64,000 bases of DNA from Brevinematales bacterium (GTDB taxonomy: Bacteria > Spirochaetota > Brevinematia > Brevinematales > GWF1-51-8), in the NCBI GenBank assembly GCA_020059465.1, contig JAGVBZ010000007.1:1-64000 (forward strand). The letters run 5' to 3'. Below are positions 16,056 through 24,353 of this stretch, piece after piece. Position 1 is the first letter of the stretch. Every line of letters starts with the position of its first letter. Position numbers and translations under genes: made by a program. Below the pieces are notes generated by a model. The model made no database searches. It saw nothing but the letters and a program-made list of their open reading frames with translations, and was not told the origin of the DNA.

Positions 16056-16844
16056 ATGAGAATTCTTATCACTGGCAGGAACGGTACGGTCGGCGGCAGG
16101 CTTTCACGGCGGCTGGAACAGATGGGGCATGAGGTTACCGGATGGGATCGTGCGAAGGTACCGATCGATGATTATCATGCAATGGAAAAGTTCGTAAGTT
16201 CGATATCGCCGGACGCGGTGTATCATCTCGCAATACTGAGCGTGCCGACGGGAATCCCCGACGAGGGATGGAAGGTGAACTACGAATGGGCGAGCGAGCT
16301 CGCGTGGATATGCCGTACTGCGGAAATCCGTTTTATCTTTTCCAGCTCCGTGATGGTGTTTTCGAACCGCGCGCAGGGACCGTTCACTCCCGACGCGATT
16401 CCCGACGAGACCGGGGGGTACGGATACGAGAAGCGGATGGCCGAGGAGCGGGTGCGGTATCAGTACCCCGGAGCGGTTATTGCGCGGATGGGGTGGCAGA
16501 TCGGGGATGCTCCCGGATCGAACAATATGATCGATTTTCTTGAAACGCGGATGCGTGAGGACGGCGAGATTCGTGCAAGCAGACTATGGTTTCCCGCCTG
16601 CTCCTTCCTTGCAGATACGGTCGATGTTCTCGCGGGACTAAACCGGGTATCGACGGGACTCTATCAGATCGATTCGAACAGGGGATGGAGTTTCTACGAG
16701 ATCGCGGAGGCGTTGAACCGTCTGCACGGAGGGCGGTGGAAGATCGTGCCGACCGATGATTTTATCTATAACCAGCGCATGATCGACGAACGGACAAAGA
16801 TACCGCCGTTGAGCGAACGGCTGTCGGGACTGCGGGAGATATAG
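16056..16844 (+). CDS. RmlD-like NAD-dependent sugar reductase/epimerase
   Basis: A 262-residue SDR. It begins with ITGRNGTVGGRLSRRL, a GxxGxxG nucleotide motif, followed by short loops and SSSVMVF and YGYEKRMAEE (Tyr-x-x-x-Lys). The compact length and the VPIDDYHAMEKFVSSISPDAVYHLA region resemble dTDP-4-dehydrorhamnose reductase (RmlD). No rhamnose pathway genes are nearby, so a general sugar-nucleotide or other carbonyl reductase is as likely. The AGGAG-like site (CGGGAGTAGC) precedes the ATG. Confidence 0.72.
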   Translation: MRILITGRNGTVGGRLSRRLEQMGHEVTGWDRAKVPIDDYHAMEKFVSSISPDAVYHLAILSVPTGIPDEGWKVNYEWASELAWICRTAEIRFIFSSSVMVFSNRAQGPFTPDAIPDETGGYGYEKRMAEERVRYQYPGAVIARMGWQIGDAPGSNNMIDFLETRMREDGEIRASRLWFPACSFLADTVDVLAGLNRVSTGLYQIDSNRGWSFYEIAEALNRLHGGRWKIVPTDDFIYNQRMIDERTKIPPLSERLSGLREI

Positions 16845-16898
16845 AATACGATCCGTCTTTTTATTCTATCAGAATATCAAAAAATTAAGGACAAAGAT

Positions 16899-17567
16899 AT
16901 GAAAATTATAAACTATATTCTGGACGTCATTCAATCCGTCAAGGGAAAGAAACCCATTCTGGTGGCTTTTGACGGGATTGATACTTCAGGAAAAACAACA
17001 CTTGCGGATAAAGTTTATGAAATGATGGTGAAGAAAAAGCTATTTGCTCCGGTGAGAATTTCGATAGACAAATTTCATAATCCGAGGGAGGTCAGACTAC
17101 GGAGAGGCGAATTATCCCCGGAAGGCTTTTTTTATGACAGTTTTAATTATAGATGTGTCATAGATCATGTGATTCTGCCGGTAAAAAATAAACATGAATA
17201 CATCATTGGCGGGGTATTCGATTATCTAACGGAAAAAAAACTTTTAGAAAATAAGATCAGAGTGACCGACGAAACCGTGGTATTATTCGACGGGATTTTC
17301 ATGAATCGGGACGAATTATATAAGTATTGGGATATCTCCATATTTCTGGAAATATCGTATCAGACCGCGATAAAAAGAGCCTTATCGAGAGATCTTAAGC
17401 TATTTGGGACGGAAGAGGAAATAATCAGGAAATACCAAAACAGGTATCTTCCGGGAGAATCCATTTATTTGGAAACATGTAAACCGAAGGAAAGATCGGG
17501 TATTGTAATCGATAATAATGATTATAATAATCCCAAGTTTATCAGAAAATGGAACGGCGGTATCTAA
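16899..17567 (+). CDS. Uridine kinase-like P-loop kinase
   Basis: A 222-residue cytosolic P-loop kinase of the uridine kinase/phosphoribulokinase-like group. The Walker A motif is FDGIDTSGKTTLAD (about residues 24-37). The segments SIDKFHNPREVRLRRGE and YDSFNY match the substrate-binding region of uridine kinases, and LFDGIFMNRDELYKYWDISIFLE matches the Walker B-like region. It lacks a recognisable N- or C-terminal extra domain. Codon use is more AT-rich than its neighbours, which may point to a separate origin. Nucleoside phosphorylation is likely; the exact nucleoside is unknown. Confidence 0.72.
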   Translation: MKIINYILDVIQSVKGKKPILVAFDGIDTSGKTTLADKVYEMMVKKKLFAPVRISIDKFHNPREVRLRRGELSPEGFFYDSFNYRCVIDHVILPVKNKHEYIIGGVFDYLTEKKLLENKIRVTDETVVLFDGIFMNRDELYKYWDISIFLEISYQTAIKRALSRDLKLFGTEEEIIRKYQNRYLPGESIYLETCKPKERSGIVIDNNDYNNPKFIRKWNGGI

Positions 17568-17594
17568 CCGGAAAATTCCGGACGGAACAGCATA

Positions 17595-19091
17595 CTATTT
17601 CAGTTTCTTAAGCTTCATCTCGAGTATCTTAAGTTTCTCCTTGGCGGTCTGCTTATAGCCGGTGCTTTCCGGGGAATGGAGCGCGATTTCATAATACTTT
17701 TTCGCGCTGTCGTAATCTTTCGTATTCTCGTACGCAACCCCGAGATTTACGAGAGAAATTACATCGTAAGGGTATTCTTCGAGAGCCATCGAAAGATACC
17801 TGATCGCCTCGGAGTTCTGTTTATCCATCAGATATAGCGTGCCCAGATTGGAAAGATAGTAATATTTCTCTGTGAATAATAACTTCTGACCGAGTCCGCC
17901 CAGAAGCAGGTCTATCCCTGTTTTATAATCTTTAGTGATAAAACAGATCATCGATCGATGATACCGGATTTCCGCCTCGAAAACCCCATTCTGATACGGT
18001 TCAGCCATTTCGTAATACTTTTCGCCTTCGTTCCCGAGCGACCTGAGATAACAGAAATTCAGCATCTCGCACAGGATGAAACTTTTGTCCGTTACGTCCG
18101 CCGCCAAATCATAAGCCTTTTCCCAAAAATTGAGCGCCAAATACGGCATATCGGTTTCCGTTTCGATGTACTTTGCGAACGACCAGTAACCGTAGGGACT
18201 GCCGGAAAAACGTTTTTCTATCTCATTGATAAAAAGATCGTACTGCGAATTATTCAACGACTGCTTCGGCTCGATGGAGTATCCTCCCTTGTTATCCGGC
18301 GATATCCTGATATCGGAGGTGGAGGTTAAATGAACGATCATCGAATGAGCATGCATCGAGAAGGGAGACACCTCGATCAGTTCCCATGCCGCATTGTAGA
18401 TAGTTTTCTTATCGATGCCGGTGTAATAATAGCACATCATCAGGTTATTCGCGGCGGGGTAGCATCCGGAGTCAAGTTGGAGCGCGTACTGGTAAAGGGG
18501 GATAAGCTCTTCGCAAACATCCGTGTCCGTTTCCCCAGACATTGACTGATAAAAATACCCCGCGAATGCGGCCGCGAATGCGTTCTTATTATCCAGTTCG
18601 AAACTCCTGATAAACGCGGCTAACGGTTTCTGAGGCGTTTCCTTTTTATAAAAATACGAGAGCCCCTTGAGAAACCAAGCCATCGAGGAATTGGTATTCT
18701 GCGCGAGGTAAGTATTGCAGAAATCGACGATTTTTATGATCATTTTCGAGTCGGTTACGTGATATTTCTTTGAATACAGGGTGATCTCAAGGAGCCTGTG
18801 GGTAAAGCCTCCTGTTTCGCTGGCGATCATCATCGCGACCGGGTCGCCGGGATATATCTCCAGATATTTCGATCCCTCGATAAACGCTTTATTCCAATCT
18901 TGATTGAGAAACGCGATGAAAAACGGTTCGTTCCGGTACTTCAGCACCAGATTTTTACCGTTCTCGGTAGCAAAGACTTTAAGCGGAGAGTGGGGTATAT
19001 TCTTGACGATTGATTCTATCTCATCAGCACCCACGGGGTATGCCGCAGTAACCGCGATGGAGATTATGATTGACGATAAAATGCGTTTCAT
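17595..19091 (-). CDS. Secreted TPR protein
   Basis: A 498-residue exported protein with an N-terminal signal peptide (AAYPVGADE, cleavage near residue 22). The C-terminal third shows clear tetratricopeptide repeats (LGTLYLMDKQNSEAIRYLS, LGVAYENTKDYDSAKKYYEIAL), and weaker helical repeats occupy most of the rest. It is probably a periplasmic scaffold. No enzymatic motif is visible. It is transcribed alone from the minus strand, convergent with the kinase gene. Confidence 0.72.
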   Translation of the reverse strand: MKRILSSIIISIAVTAAYPVGADEIESIVKNIPHSPLKVFATENGKNLVLKYRNEPFFIAFLNQDWNKAFIEGSKYLEIYPGDPVAMMIASETGGFTHRLLEITLYSKKYHVTDSKMIIKIVDFCNTYLAQNTNSSMAWFLKGLSYFYKKETPQKPLAAFIRSFELDNKNAFAAAFAGYFYQSMSGETDTDVCEELIPLYQYALQLDSGCYPAANNLMMCYYYTGIDKKTIYNAAWELIEVSPFSMHAHSMIVHLTSTSDIRISPDNKGGYSIEPKQSLNNSQYDLFINEIEKRFSGSPYGYWSFAKYIETETDMPYLALNFWEKAYDLAADVTDKSFILCEMLNFCYLRSLGNEGEKYYEMAEPYQNGVFEAEIRYHRSMICFITKDYKTGIDLLLGGLGQKLLFTEKYYYLSNLGTLYLMDKQNSEAIRYLSMALEEYPYDVISLVNLGVAYENTKDYDSAKKYYEIALHSPESTGYKQTAKEKLKILEMKLKKLK

Positions 19092-19115
19092 AGAGTACCT
19101 CGCTTTATCAGTATA

Positions 19116-19144
19116 ATATTACCATTAAGGTAGGGAAAAATCAA
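19116..19144 (-). promoter_or_regulatory. Promoter of the secreted TPR gene
   Basis: Minus strand TTGATT (19144-19139), 17 bp, TAATAT (19121-19116), a moderate match. Confidence 0.45.
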
Positions 19145-19227
19145 TTTGTAACCGTTGGGAACAAAACTACTAATGCAATTTTATATGAATCATTCTATAA
19201 TACATCCATCATTTCAGGGGATTTGTT

Positions 19228-20076
19228 ATGAAGATCGAATTTTTAGGAACGGGCGGGCCGGTACCAATCCCGCGTTTTGGATGCGATTGTTTTAAGTGTG
19301 AGGAGGCACGGAAGAACGGGATTCCGTTCAGTAGGGGCGGTCCAAGCGTGTTTGTGCATGGCCCTGATATTCTAATTGATACCCCTGAGGACATCCATTT
19401 TCTTCTTGAACGCTCGACTGTAAAACATATCGCAGGAGGAATGTACTCCCACTGGCATCCCGACCATGTTATGGGACGAAGGATCTGGGAAATCGTTAAT
19501 ATGGACTGGGATAATTACCCAGCGAAAAACCAGTGCACTCCGCTTTATCTTCCCCGTCGTGTATCGGAGGATTTTACGCACACGCTCGGATCAGGAAATC
19601 ATTTGGAATATCTCGAACATATGGGAGTGATAAAAATCCATACCATCGAGGCATGGGATAGTGTGACGGTCGATAGCGTGAAAATTACAATTATTCCGTT
19701 GAATCTCGATTATTCATTCGGATTCTTGTTTGATTACGGCACGAAACGGGCACTGATCGTGATGGACGAGATTAGCGGATGGGAACCGCCCGATGATCTA
19801 AGTGGGCTGGATGTCGCGGTCATACCGACGGGATTGTTCGAGATAAACCCGTATACAGGAGAAAGGTATATCACTAATGGGCATCCCATCCTGAAGGCGG
19901 AAACAATGTTTTCCGAATGTCTCAGTATTATGAAGAAACTCGACCCGGGACGGGGGTATATGACCCACAATGAGGGATTCCTGACTATCGGCGATCAGAC
20001 ACGTCTTAGGGATGAAATCCGCGCAGGGGGATTAAACCTCGATTTTGCATACGATACCCAGATTGTGGAGATTTGA
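19228..20076 (+). CDS. Metallo-beta-lactamase-fold hydrolase, PhnP-like
   Basis: A 282-residue metal-dependent hydrolase. The metal-binding motif is SHWHPDHVMG, equivalent to HxHxDH, with downstream histidines in GHPILK and MTHNEG. The N-terminal GTGGPVPIPRFGCDCFKCEEA with its Cys cluster is the signature of PhnP-type cyclic phosphodiesterases, which hold an extra structural zinc. Related proteins act on cyclic ribose phosphate or lipoyl precursors. No phosphonate genes surround it. The ATG follows GGGGATTTGTT. Confidence 0.78.
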   Translation: MKIEFLGTGGPVPIPRFGCDCFKCEEARKNGIPFSRGGPSVFVHGPDILIDTPEDIHFLLERSTVKHIAGGMYSHWHPDHVMGRRIWEIVNMDWDNYPAKNQCTPLYLPRRVSEDFTHTLGSGNHLEYLEHMGVIKIHTIEAWDSVTVDSVKITIIPLNLDYSFGFLFDYGTKRALIVMDEISGWEPPDDLSGLDVAVIPTGLFEINPYTGERYITNGHPILKAETMFSECLSIMKKLDPGRGYMTHNEGFLTIGDQTRLRDEIRAGGLNLDFAYDTQIVEI

Positions 20077-20110
20077 CACTATTTTTACTTAATTATATAA
20101 CAGGTAAATT

Positions 20111-20138
20111 TTGCTTTTTGGTCTACAGGTGCTACAAT
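20111..20138 (+). promoter_or_regulatory. Promoter of the GNAT gene
   Basis: TTGCTT (20111-20116), 16 bp, TACAAT (20133-20138). Confidence 0.5.
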
Positions 20139-20174
20139 AAATCCGTCGAATCAGTAAAAAACGGATGGTAAAAA

Positions 20175-20969
20175 ATGGCCGACTTCATGGAAATCAAAAT
20201 GGCGAAGAGCCTCGATGCTGTTAACGATATGCGAAAGGAGCGGCTGGCGCGGTTGAGCGAACCGCAGGAATATTTTTTAGAGGAGCAGGCAGCGCGATCG
20301 AAACCTTACCTGATCGTCGAGGACGGAACCATGACAGGATACACGTTGGTATCAGATGGAAACACTCTCATCGAGTTTTTCTGTTCTGAGATGGCGGTAC
20401 TCAAACGGCGCGATCTATTGAAGCATGTTGTACATGAGTTGAAAATCAAAAAAGCGTTCTGCCAGACCTTCGATCATGATTTTCTTTCTGTCGCAATGCT
20501 GCTGAAGCCGAAGATTGAAGCTGAAGGCACGCTTTTCCGCAAATTCGACCCGTTTCGCTACTGGAACACCCATCCCAAGGGTCTCGAATATAAGACCGCT
20601 ACGAAGAAAGACTATGATCTGCTGCGGGGGATAAACGACGGATTTTTTGAATCGGACGAGGAATTACGCGGCAGAATCGATAGAAAAGAATTGACGGTTT
20701 TTTACAGTGATAAGCATTTGGTAGGGTGCGGATTCATGCTGCAGACGATCCCCGGCATAAACGCCTATGATATCGGGATGATGGTTGCGCCCGCTTTCCG
20801 CCGGCAGGGATTCGGGGCGTATATCGCATACCGTATGGCGTCGGAATGCATCGCCGCTGGACACAGGCCTGTCGCGGGATGTGGTGTTGACAACACCGCC
20901 TCCCTGAAAGCCCTGGAAAATGCAGGGTTCATTTCACAGCACTTGATAATAGAATTAAAAATGAAATAA
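20175..20969 (+). CDS. GNAT-family N-acetyltransferase
   Basis: A 264-residue protein whose C-terminal half is a GNAT domain. The acetyl-CoA-binding motif A is VAPAFRRQGFGAYIAYRMAS (Q/R-x-x-G-x-G/A), followed by GCGVDNTASLKALENAGF. The N-terminal half looks like a second, degenerate GNAT fold. Substrate unknown. It ends convergent to the starch-binding-type lipoprotein gene, with a hairpin terminator between them. Confidence 0.75.
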   Translation: MADFMEIKMAKSLDAVNDMRKERLARLSEPQEYFLEEQAARSKPYLIVEDGTMTGYTLVSDGNTLIEFFCSEMAVLKRRDLLKHVVHELKIKKAFCQTFDHDFLSVAMLLKPKIEAEGTLFRKFDPFRYWNTHPKGLEYKTATKKDYDLLRGINDGFFESDEELRGRIDRKELTVFYSDKHLVGCGFMLQTIPGINAYDIGMMVAPAFRRQGFGAYIAYRMASECIAAGHRPVAGCGVDNTASLKALENAGFISQHLIIELKMK

Positions 20970-21032
20970 AAAAAGAACCGTCCCGCAGCTTTACATGCCT
21001 CGGGTGAGAAGCAGGAAAAAGATGCGGGACGG
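20970..21032 (-). terminator. Terminator of the starch-binding-type lipoprotein gene
   Basis: CCGTCCCGCA (20978-20987) and TGCGGGACGG (21023-21032) form a perfect 10-bp stem with a 35-nt loop. On the minus strand it is followed by TTCTTTTTTT. A smaller stem (GCTT/AAGC) can form inside the loop. Confidence 0.7.
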
Positions 21033-21058
21033 CGCGGCTATCTTAAAACGGTTTATGG

Positions 21059-21892
21059 TTATTTCCAAATAGTACCGGGCGTAAGCGTATAATTCCTGCC
21101 GAAGTTATTATCCCATGCCGTGCTGCCGTTCAATGTGTACGCTATGGCGAACTTTATATTCGCGGGCGATCCTTCGACCGGTACGTTGTACCACCATACG
21201 GAGCATTTATTACCGCCCCAGAAATCCGAATCGTCATAGCTGTATTGAGCGATGCATTCCTTTACAGTCGCCCAATTATCGGTAGTATAGACAATCTTTA
21301 CACTCTTGTCTCCCTCGGCGTACTTTGTATACACACGTCCGGTAAAGAACGGAGCCGAAACCGCGTTATTATACTGCGCGGTCTGCAACGCGACTATGCT
21401 TTTCCCCCATGCGAAATCGGGATAGAAATTCCGGGGGCCGGCGCCGACATGATAATCAGCCCCGCCGTTGTTGTCCCAGTACGTCTGTCCGTTAACGACA
21501 TACTTTATCGCGAAACTGATATCCCATCCGCCGAAGGGATTAAAGCCGATATTAGTATAGGTGAAGTACCAAAGTTCTTTGTTATTGCCCAATGATTTGA
21601 CGTAGGCAGCGGCGACATCTCTCCATTCGTCGTAAAGCTTGTAATGTACCGTCACCTCTTTCCGGTATGCGGCGTTCTCGATCTCGATATAGCCCATAAA
21701 TGTGCCTTTACCGAATGTCTGAAGCGCAAAACAGTGGGAATAAAAAAGTTTCACCATCGTGCCTTCGCCGTAACCGAGCGGGGAAACAGGAGCGCCTTTG
21801 CCGGACTTGTCCGCCTGCATCGTTTCGCTGACCGAGCATGAGGCGGTAACCAGAACGAAAACAGCCGCCATGCATAAAAAGGTTTTTTTCAT
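21059..21892 (-). CDS. Lipoprotein with two starch-binding-like (CBM21/53-type) domains
   Basis: A 277-residue exported lipoprotein. The start at 21892 (MKKTFLCMAA) has AGGAG at proper distance, and the signal peptide ends in VTASC. Two domains follow, each with a beta-sandwich strand pattern and the ending motif WDNN-G-x-x-Y (TYWDNNGGADYHV and TAWDNNFGRNYTL). This W-D-N-N-x-G-x-N/D-Y signature is typical of family 21/53 starch-binding modules. No catalytic domain is present. It may hold alpha-glucan at the cell surface. Confidence 0.72.
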   Translation of the reverse strand: MKKTFLCMAAVFVLVTASCSVSETMQADKSGKGAPVSPLGYGEGTMVKLFYSHCFALQTFGKGTFMGYIEIENAAYRKEVTVHYKLYDEWRDVAAAYVKSLGNNKELWYFTYTNIGFNPFGGWDISFAIKYVVNGQTYWDNNGGADYHVGAGPRNFYPDFAWGKSIVALQTAQYNNAVSAPFFTGRVYTKYAEGDKSVKIVYTTDNWATVKECIAQYSYDDSDFWGGNKCSVWWYNVPVEGSPANIKFAIAYTLNGSTAWDNNFGRNYTLTPGTIWK

Positions 21893-21923
21893 TGAAGAAC
21901 TCCTAAATTTTAATTCGGGAAAT

Positions 21924-21952
21924 ATTATAGAGTAAAAATATGTAAAAATCAA
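21924..21952 (-). promoter_or_regulatory. Promoter of the starch-binding-type lipoprotein gene
   Basis: Minus strand TTGATT (21952-21947), 17 bp, TATAAT (21929-21924). Confidence 0.65.
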
Positions 21953-22045
21953 GAAAGCGGTTACATTTTTTCTGTTTTTTTTATGCTTCGTTTTTTACTT
22001 AAAGGCATGTATAACCGATAAATAAAGCGGTAATTCCTGAAAAAA

Positions 22046-22073
22046 TTGACTTTAAAATTATATCCGTTAAAAT
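22046..22073 (+). promoter_or_regulatory. Promoter of the TPR lipoprotein gene
   Basis: TTGACT (22046-22051), 16 bp, TAAAAT (22068-22073). Confidence 0.5.
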
Positions 22074-22134
22074 ATATAGTGTATCATTAATACTAAGAAT
22101 GAATAATATATGGTTTACAGGCGGAGGGTCACGA

Positions 22135-23727
22135 ATGATAAAAATCAAAAAACTGCTTTTCATGTTTGTACTCATTGTTATTTCGGTAACAGCTTCCTGC
22201 GGTTCGGCTGTCGATGGATTTCTAAGGGCGGGCGAATTTGCGAAAGCTGATACGGAATGCGGTAAACAGAAAGGGAAAGCCAAAATAGAGTGTTTGAATA
22301 AAATTGCCGAATTCTATTATCTTCAAGGGTCTTTTTCCAATTCCGCGAAATACTATAAAAAAATCGAAGACGTTTTCTTCGAAAGTAAAATAGCATCGGG
22401 CTCTCTCGCCGAGCAATTCGATAAAGAGACGATGAGTATTCCCAATAAGGGGTATCAGAAAATCGGGGACGCTTATTTTACCAACGGTGATTATCAGAAC
22501 GCTATCAAGTATTATGAAAAAACGGGCTATAAAGAAGGATACCGTCTCATCGCAGATGCTTATCTGATAAAAAAAGACCCGGTCAATGCGTTGAAGTACT
22601 ATGAAAAGCTGGGCGATAAGAATAATTTCAAGAAAGTAGGTGATTTATACTTAGAACTGCAGAACCCCGACGCCGCCGCAAAGGTTTACGATAAACTGGA
22701 AGATAAGGAAAGTTTCAAGATGCTTGCCGCAAAATTCTTCAAGATGGAGAAGTTTGAGCTTGCCGGAAAATATTTCCAAAAGATCGATGACAAGGATGGG
22801 ATGAAAGCGGTCGCGGATAAGTACTACTCCAAGGAAAACTATGAGAGCGCGGCGCGTTATTACGGTTTTGTCGGCGATACAATGAAACAGAAAGAGTGCT
22901 TTAAGAATCTTGCCGACGATTATGTCGATTTGGAAAACTTTGTAAAGGCGGGGGATTTCTACGGGAAGGCGGGAGACGCCAATAAAGAAAAAGAGATGTA
23001 CCTGAAATCGGCAAATATTTTTGCCGAGAACGGAGATATGACCAACGCCGCCGATTACTACGGGAAAGCTGGCGACCAGAAGATGAAAAAAGAAATCTAT
23101 ATCAAGCTCGCGAAGGAATCGGACAAACTAAAAAAATATGAATTGGCGGCGTTTTATTCGATGAAGGCCGGCGACGAAAAAGGGATGAAGAATTATTACC
23201 TGAAAATCGCGGATGCTTATGATAAAAAGAAAGATTATGAAAAGGCTATCGAATACGCGATCAAGGCGGGCGACACCGGCGCCGAGAAAAAGTACTATAA
23301 GAAAATTGCCGAAGCATTGATGGAACTCGAAGCTTATCAGGAAGCATCGGAATACTATAAAAAAGCCGGGGATGAGAAAAAGGTGAAGGCAGCGCTGAAA
23401 AAAGCCGCCGATAAAGAAAAGATGATAATGGATTACGGGAACAAAATACTCGATTATATAATGGAGCATTATGACGAGATTATTGCGGCAGAATCGAACC
23501 TGACGGGATTGAAAAAAGTCCTCGATTCTTACGTTAAAAAAATCGGGTATAATGATCTAATCCAGGCGGAAATTTTTGCGAGAGATTTTGCGATCAGTGA
23601 AGCCGAGAAGATACTGAAGAGCGTCTCGTTCGAGGATATGTCCGACGAACAATTACAGCTTCTCGAATCGTATAAGTCGATTGCAGATTTCCTGAAAAAC
23701 TTCATCGAAGGTACTGTGCCTAAATAA
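22135..23727 (+). CDS. TPR-repeat lipoprotein
   Basis: A 530-residue lipoprotein. ATG 22135 has GGAGGG 6 bp upstream, and the signal peptide ends in VTASCGSA, a lipobox. The body is about 14 short helix-turn-helix repeats (YYEKTGYKEG, YYEKLGDKNN, YYGKAGDQKM and so on), with a recurring Y-x-K-x-G-D signature every 18-37 residues. It is therefore a long superhelical scaffold, probably periplasmic. Clusters of Lys and Asp give a highly charged surface. It is probably in one operon with the GNAT and mraY genes that follow at 12 and 14 bp. Confidence 0.72.
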   Translation: MIKIKKLLFMFVLIVISVTASCGSAVDGFLRAGEFAKADTECGKQKGKAKIECLNKIAEFYYLQGSFSNSAKYYKKIEDVFFESKIASGSLAEQFDKETMSIPNKGYQKIGDAYFTNGDYQNAIKYYEKTGYKEGYRLIADAYLIKKDPVNALKYYEKLGDKNNFKKVGDLYLELQNPDAAAKVYDKLEDKESFKMLAAKFFKMEKFELAGKYFQKIDDKDGMKAVADKYYSKENYESAARYYGFVGDTMKQKECFKNLADDYVDLENFVKAGDFYGKAGDANKEKEMYLKSANIFAENGDMTNAADYYGKAGDQKMKKEIYIKLAKESDKLKKYELAAFYSMKAGDEKGMKNYYLKIADAYDKKKDYEKAIEYAIKAGDTGAEKKYYKKIAEALMELEAYQEASEYYKKAGDEKKVKAALKKAADKEKMIMDYGNKILDYIMEHYDEIIAAESNLTGLKKVLDSYVKKIGYNDLIQAEIFARDFAISEAEKILKSVSFEDMSDEQLQLLESYKSIADFLKNFIEGTVPK

Positions 23728-23739
23728 CAGGCAGGGTCT

Positions 23740-24339
23740 ATGCCGTTTAATATTGCGGAGGGGCATCCGTCTTTTCACTCCCGGATTCCGCAGTTTATTC
23801 TTTTTAGCGGAATTGAAATCAATACTGCGATTTTCGGAGTGCGTCCCGAAAGATTTTTATCTTCGTTATATCGTAAAAAACACGGCTACTATAGTTTCAC
23901 CCGCTCATGGCTTGCTGTTGAAAACGGGAATACCCTTTCGGGTTGCGTTTTTGCGCTGGATTATGCTATAATTAGAAACGATTATTTTTCAGAAGTCCTG
24001 ATTCATCTTTTTCATCCTTTGAGGCTTATCCGGCAGTATAAAGCCCTTCGGGATGCCGAGCAGATAATATCAAGTGTTGAAGAGCACGATTGTTATATTA
24101 CGCATCTTGCCGTACTTCCCGAGCGCAGGTCGATGGGGATTGGCGAGGCGCTGCTGATGCGGGCAGTGGAGTTCTACCGCGGAAAGGGCAGGCGGCGCGT
24201 ACTTTTAGACGTTGATTCCGAAAACACAGGGGCTGTCAGGTTTTACAAACGCTGCGGTTTTTCGGAGCTTTTCTTCAGAAAAGTGCCTATCGCGGGAAGT
24301 ATATTTCCGCTGATAAGAATGGGAATGATTATTCAATAG
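23740..24339 (+). CDS. RimI-like GNAT acetyltransferase
   Basis: A 199-residue GNAT protein. The C-terminal acetyl-CoA-binding motif is LAVLPERRSMGIGEALLMRA, followed by VLLDVDSENTGAVRFYKRCGF, both typical of the RimI/amino-acid N-acetyltransferase group. The N-terminal extension (residues 1-80) is unusual in length. It starts 12 bp after the TPR lipoprotein gene and ends 14 bp before mraY, so the three are likely co-transcribed. Confidence 0.75.
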   Translation: MPFNIAEGHPSFHSRIPQFILFSGIEINTAIFGVRPERFLSSLYRKKHGYYSFTRSWLAVENGNTLSGCVFALDYAIIRNDYFSEVLIHLFHPLRLIRQYKALRDAEQIISSVEEHDCYITHLAVLPERRSMGIGEALLMRAVEFYRGKGRRRVLLDVDSENTGAVRFYKRCGFSELFFRKVPIAGSIFPLIRMGMIIQ

Positions 24340-24353
24340 AGGGTGAGGGAATT

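Noticed and set aside
17568-17581. CCGGAA-AA-TTCCGG hairpin as a terminator between convergent genes
   Set aside because: Six-base stem, two-base loop and no T tract on either side; too weak to call.
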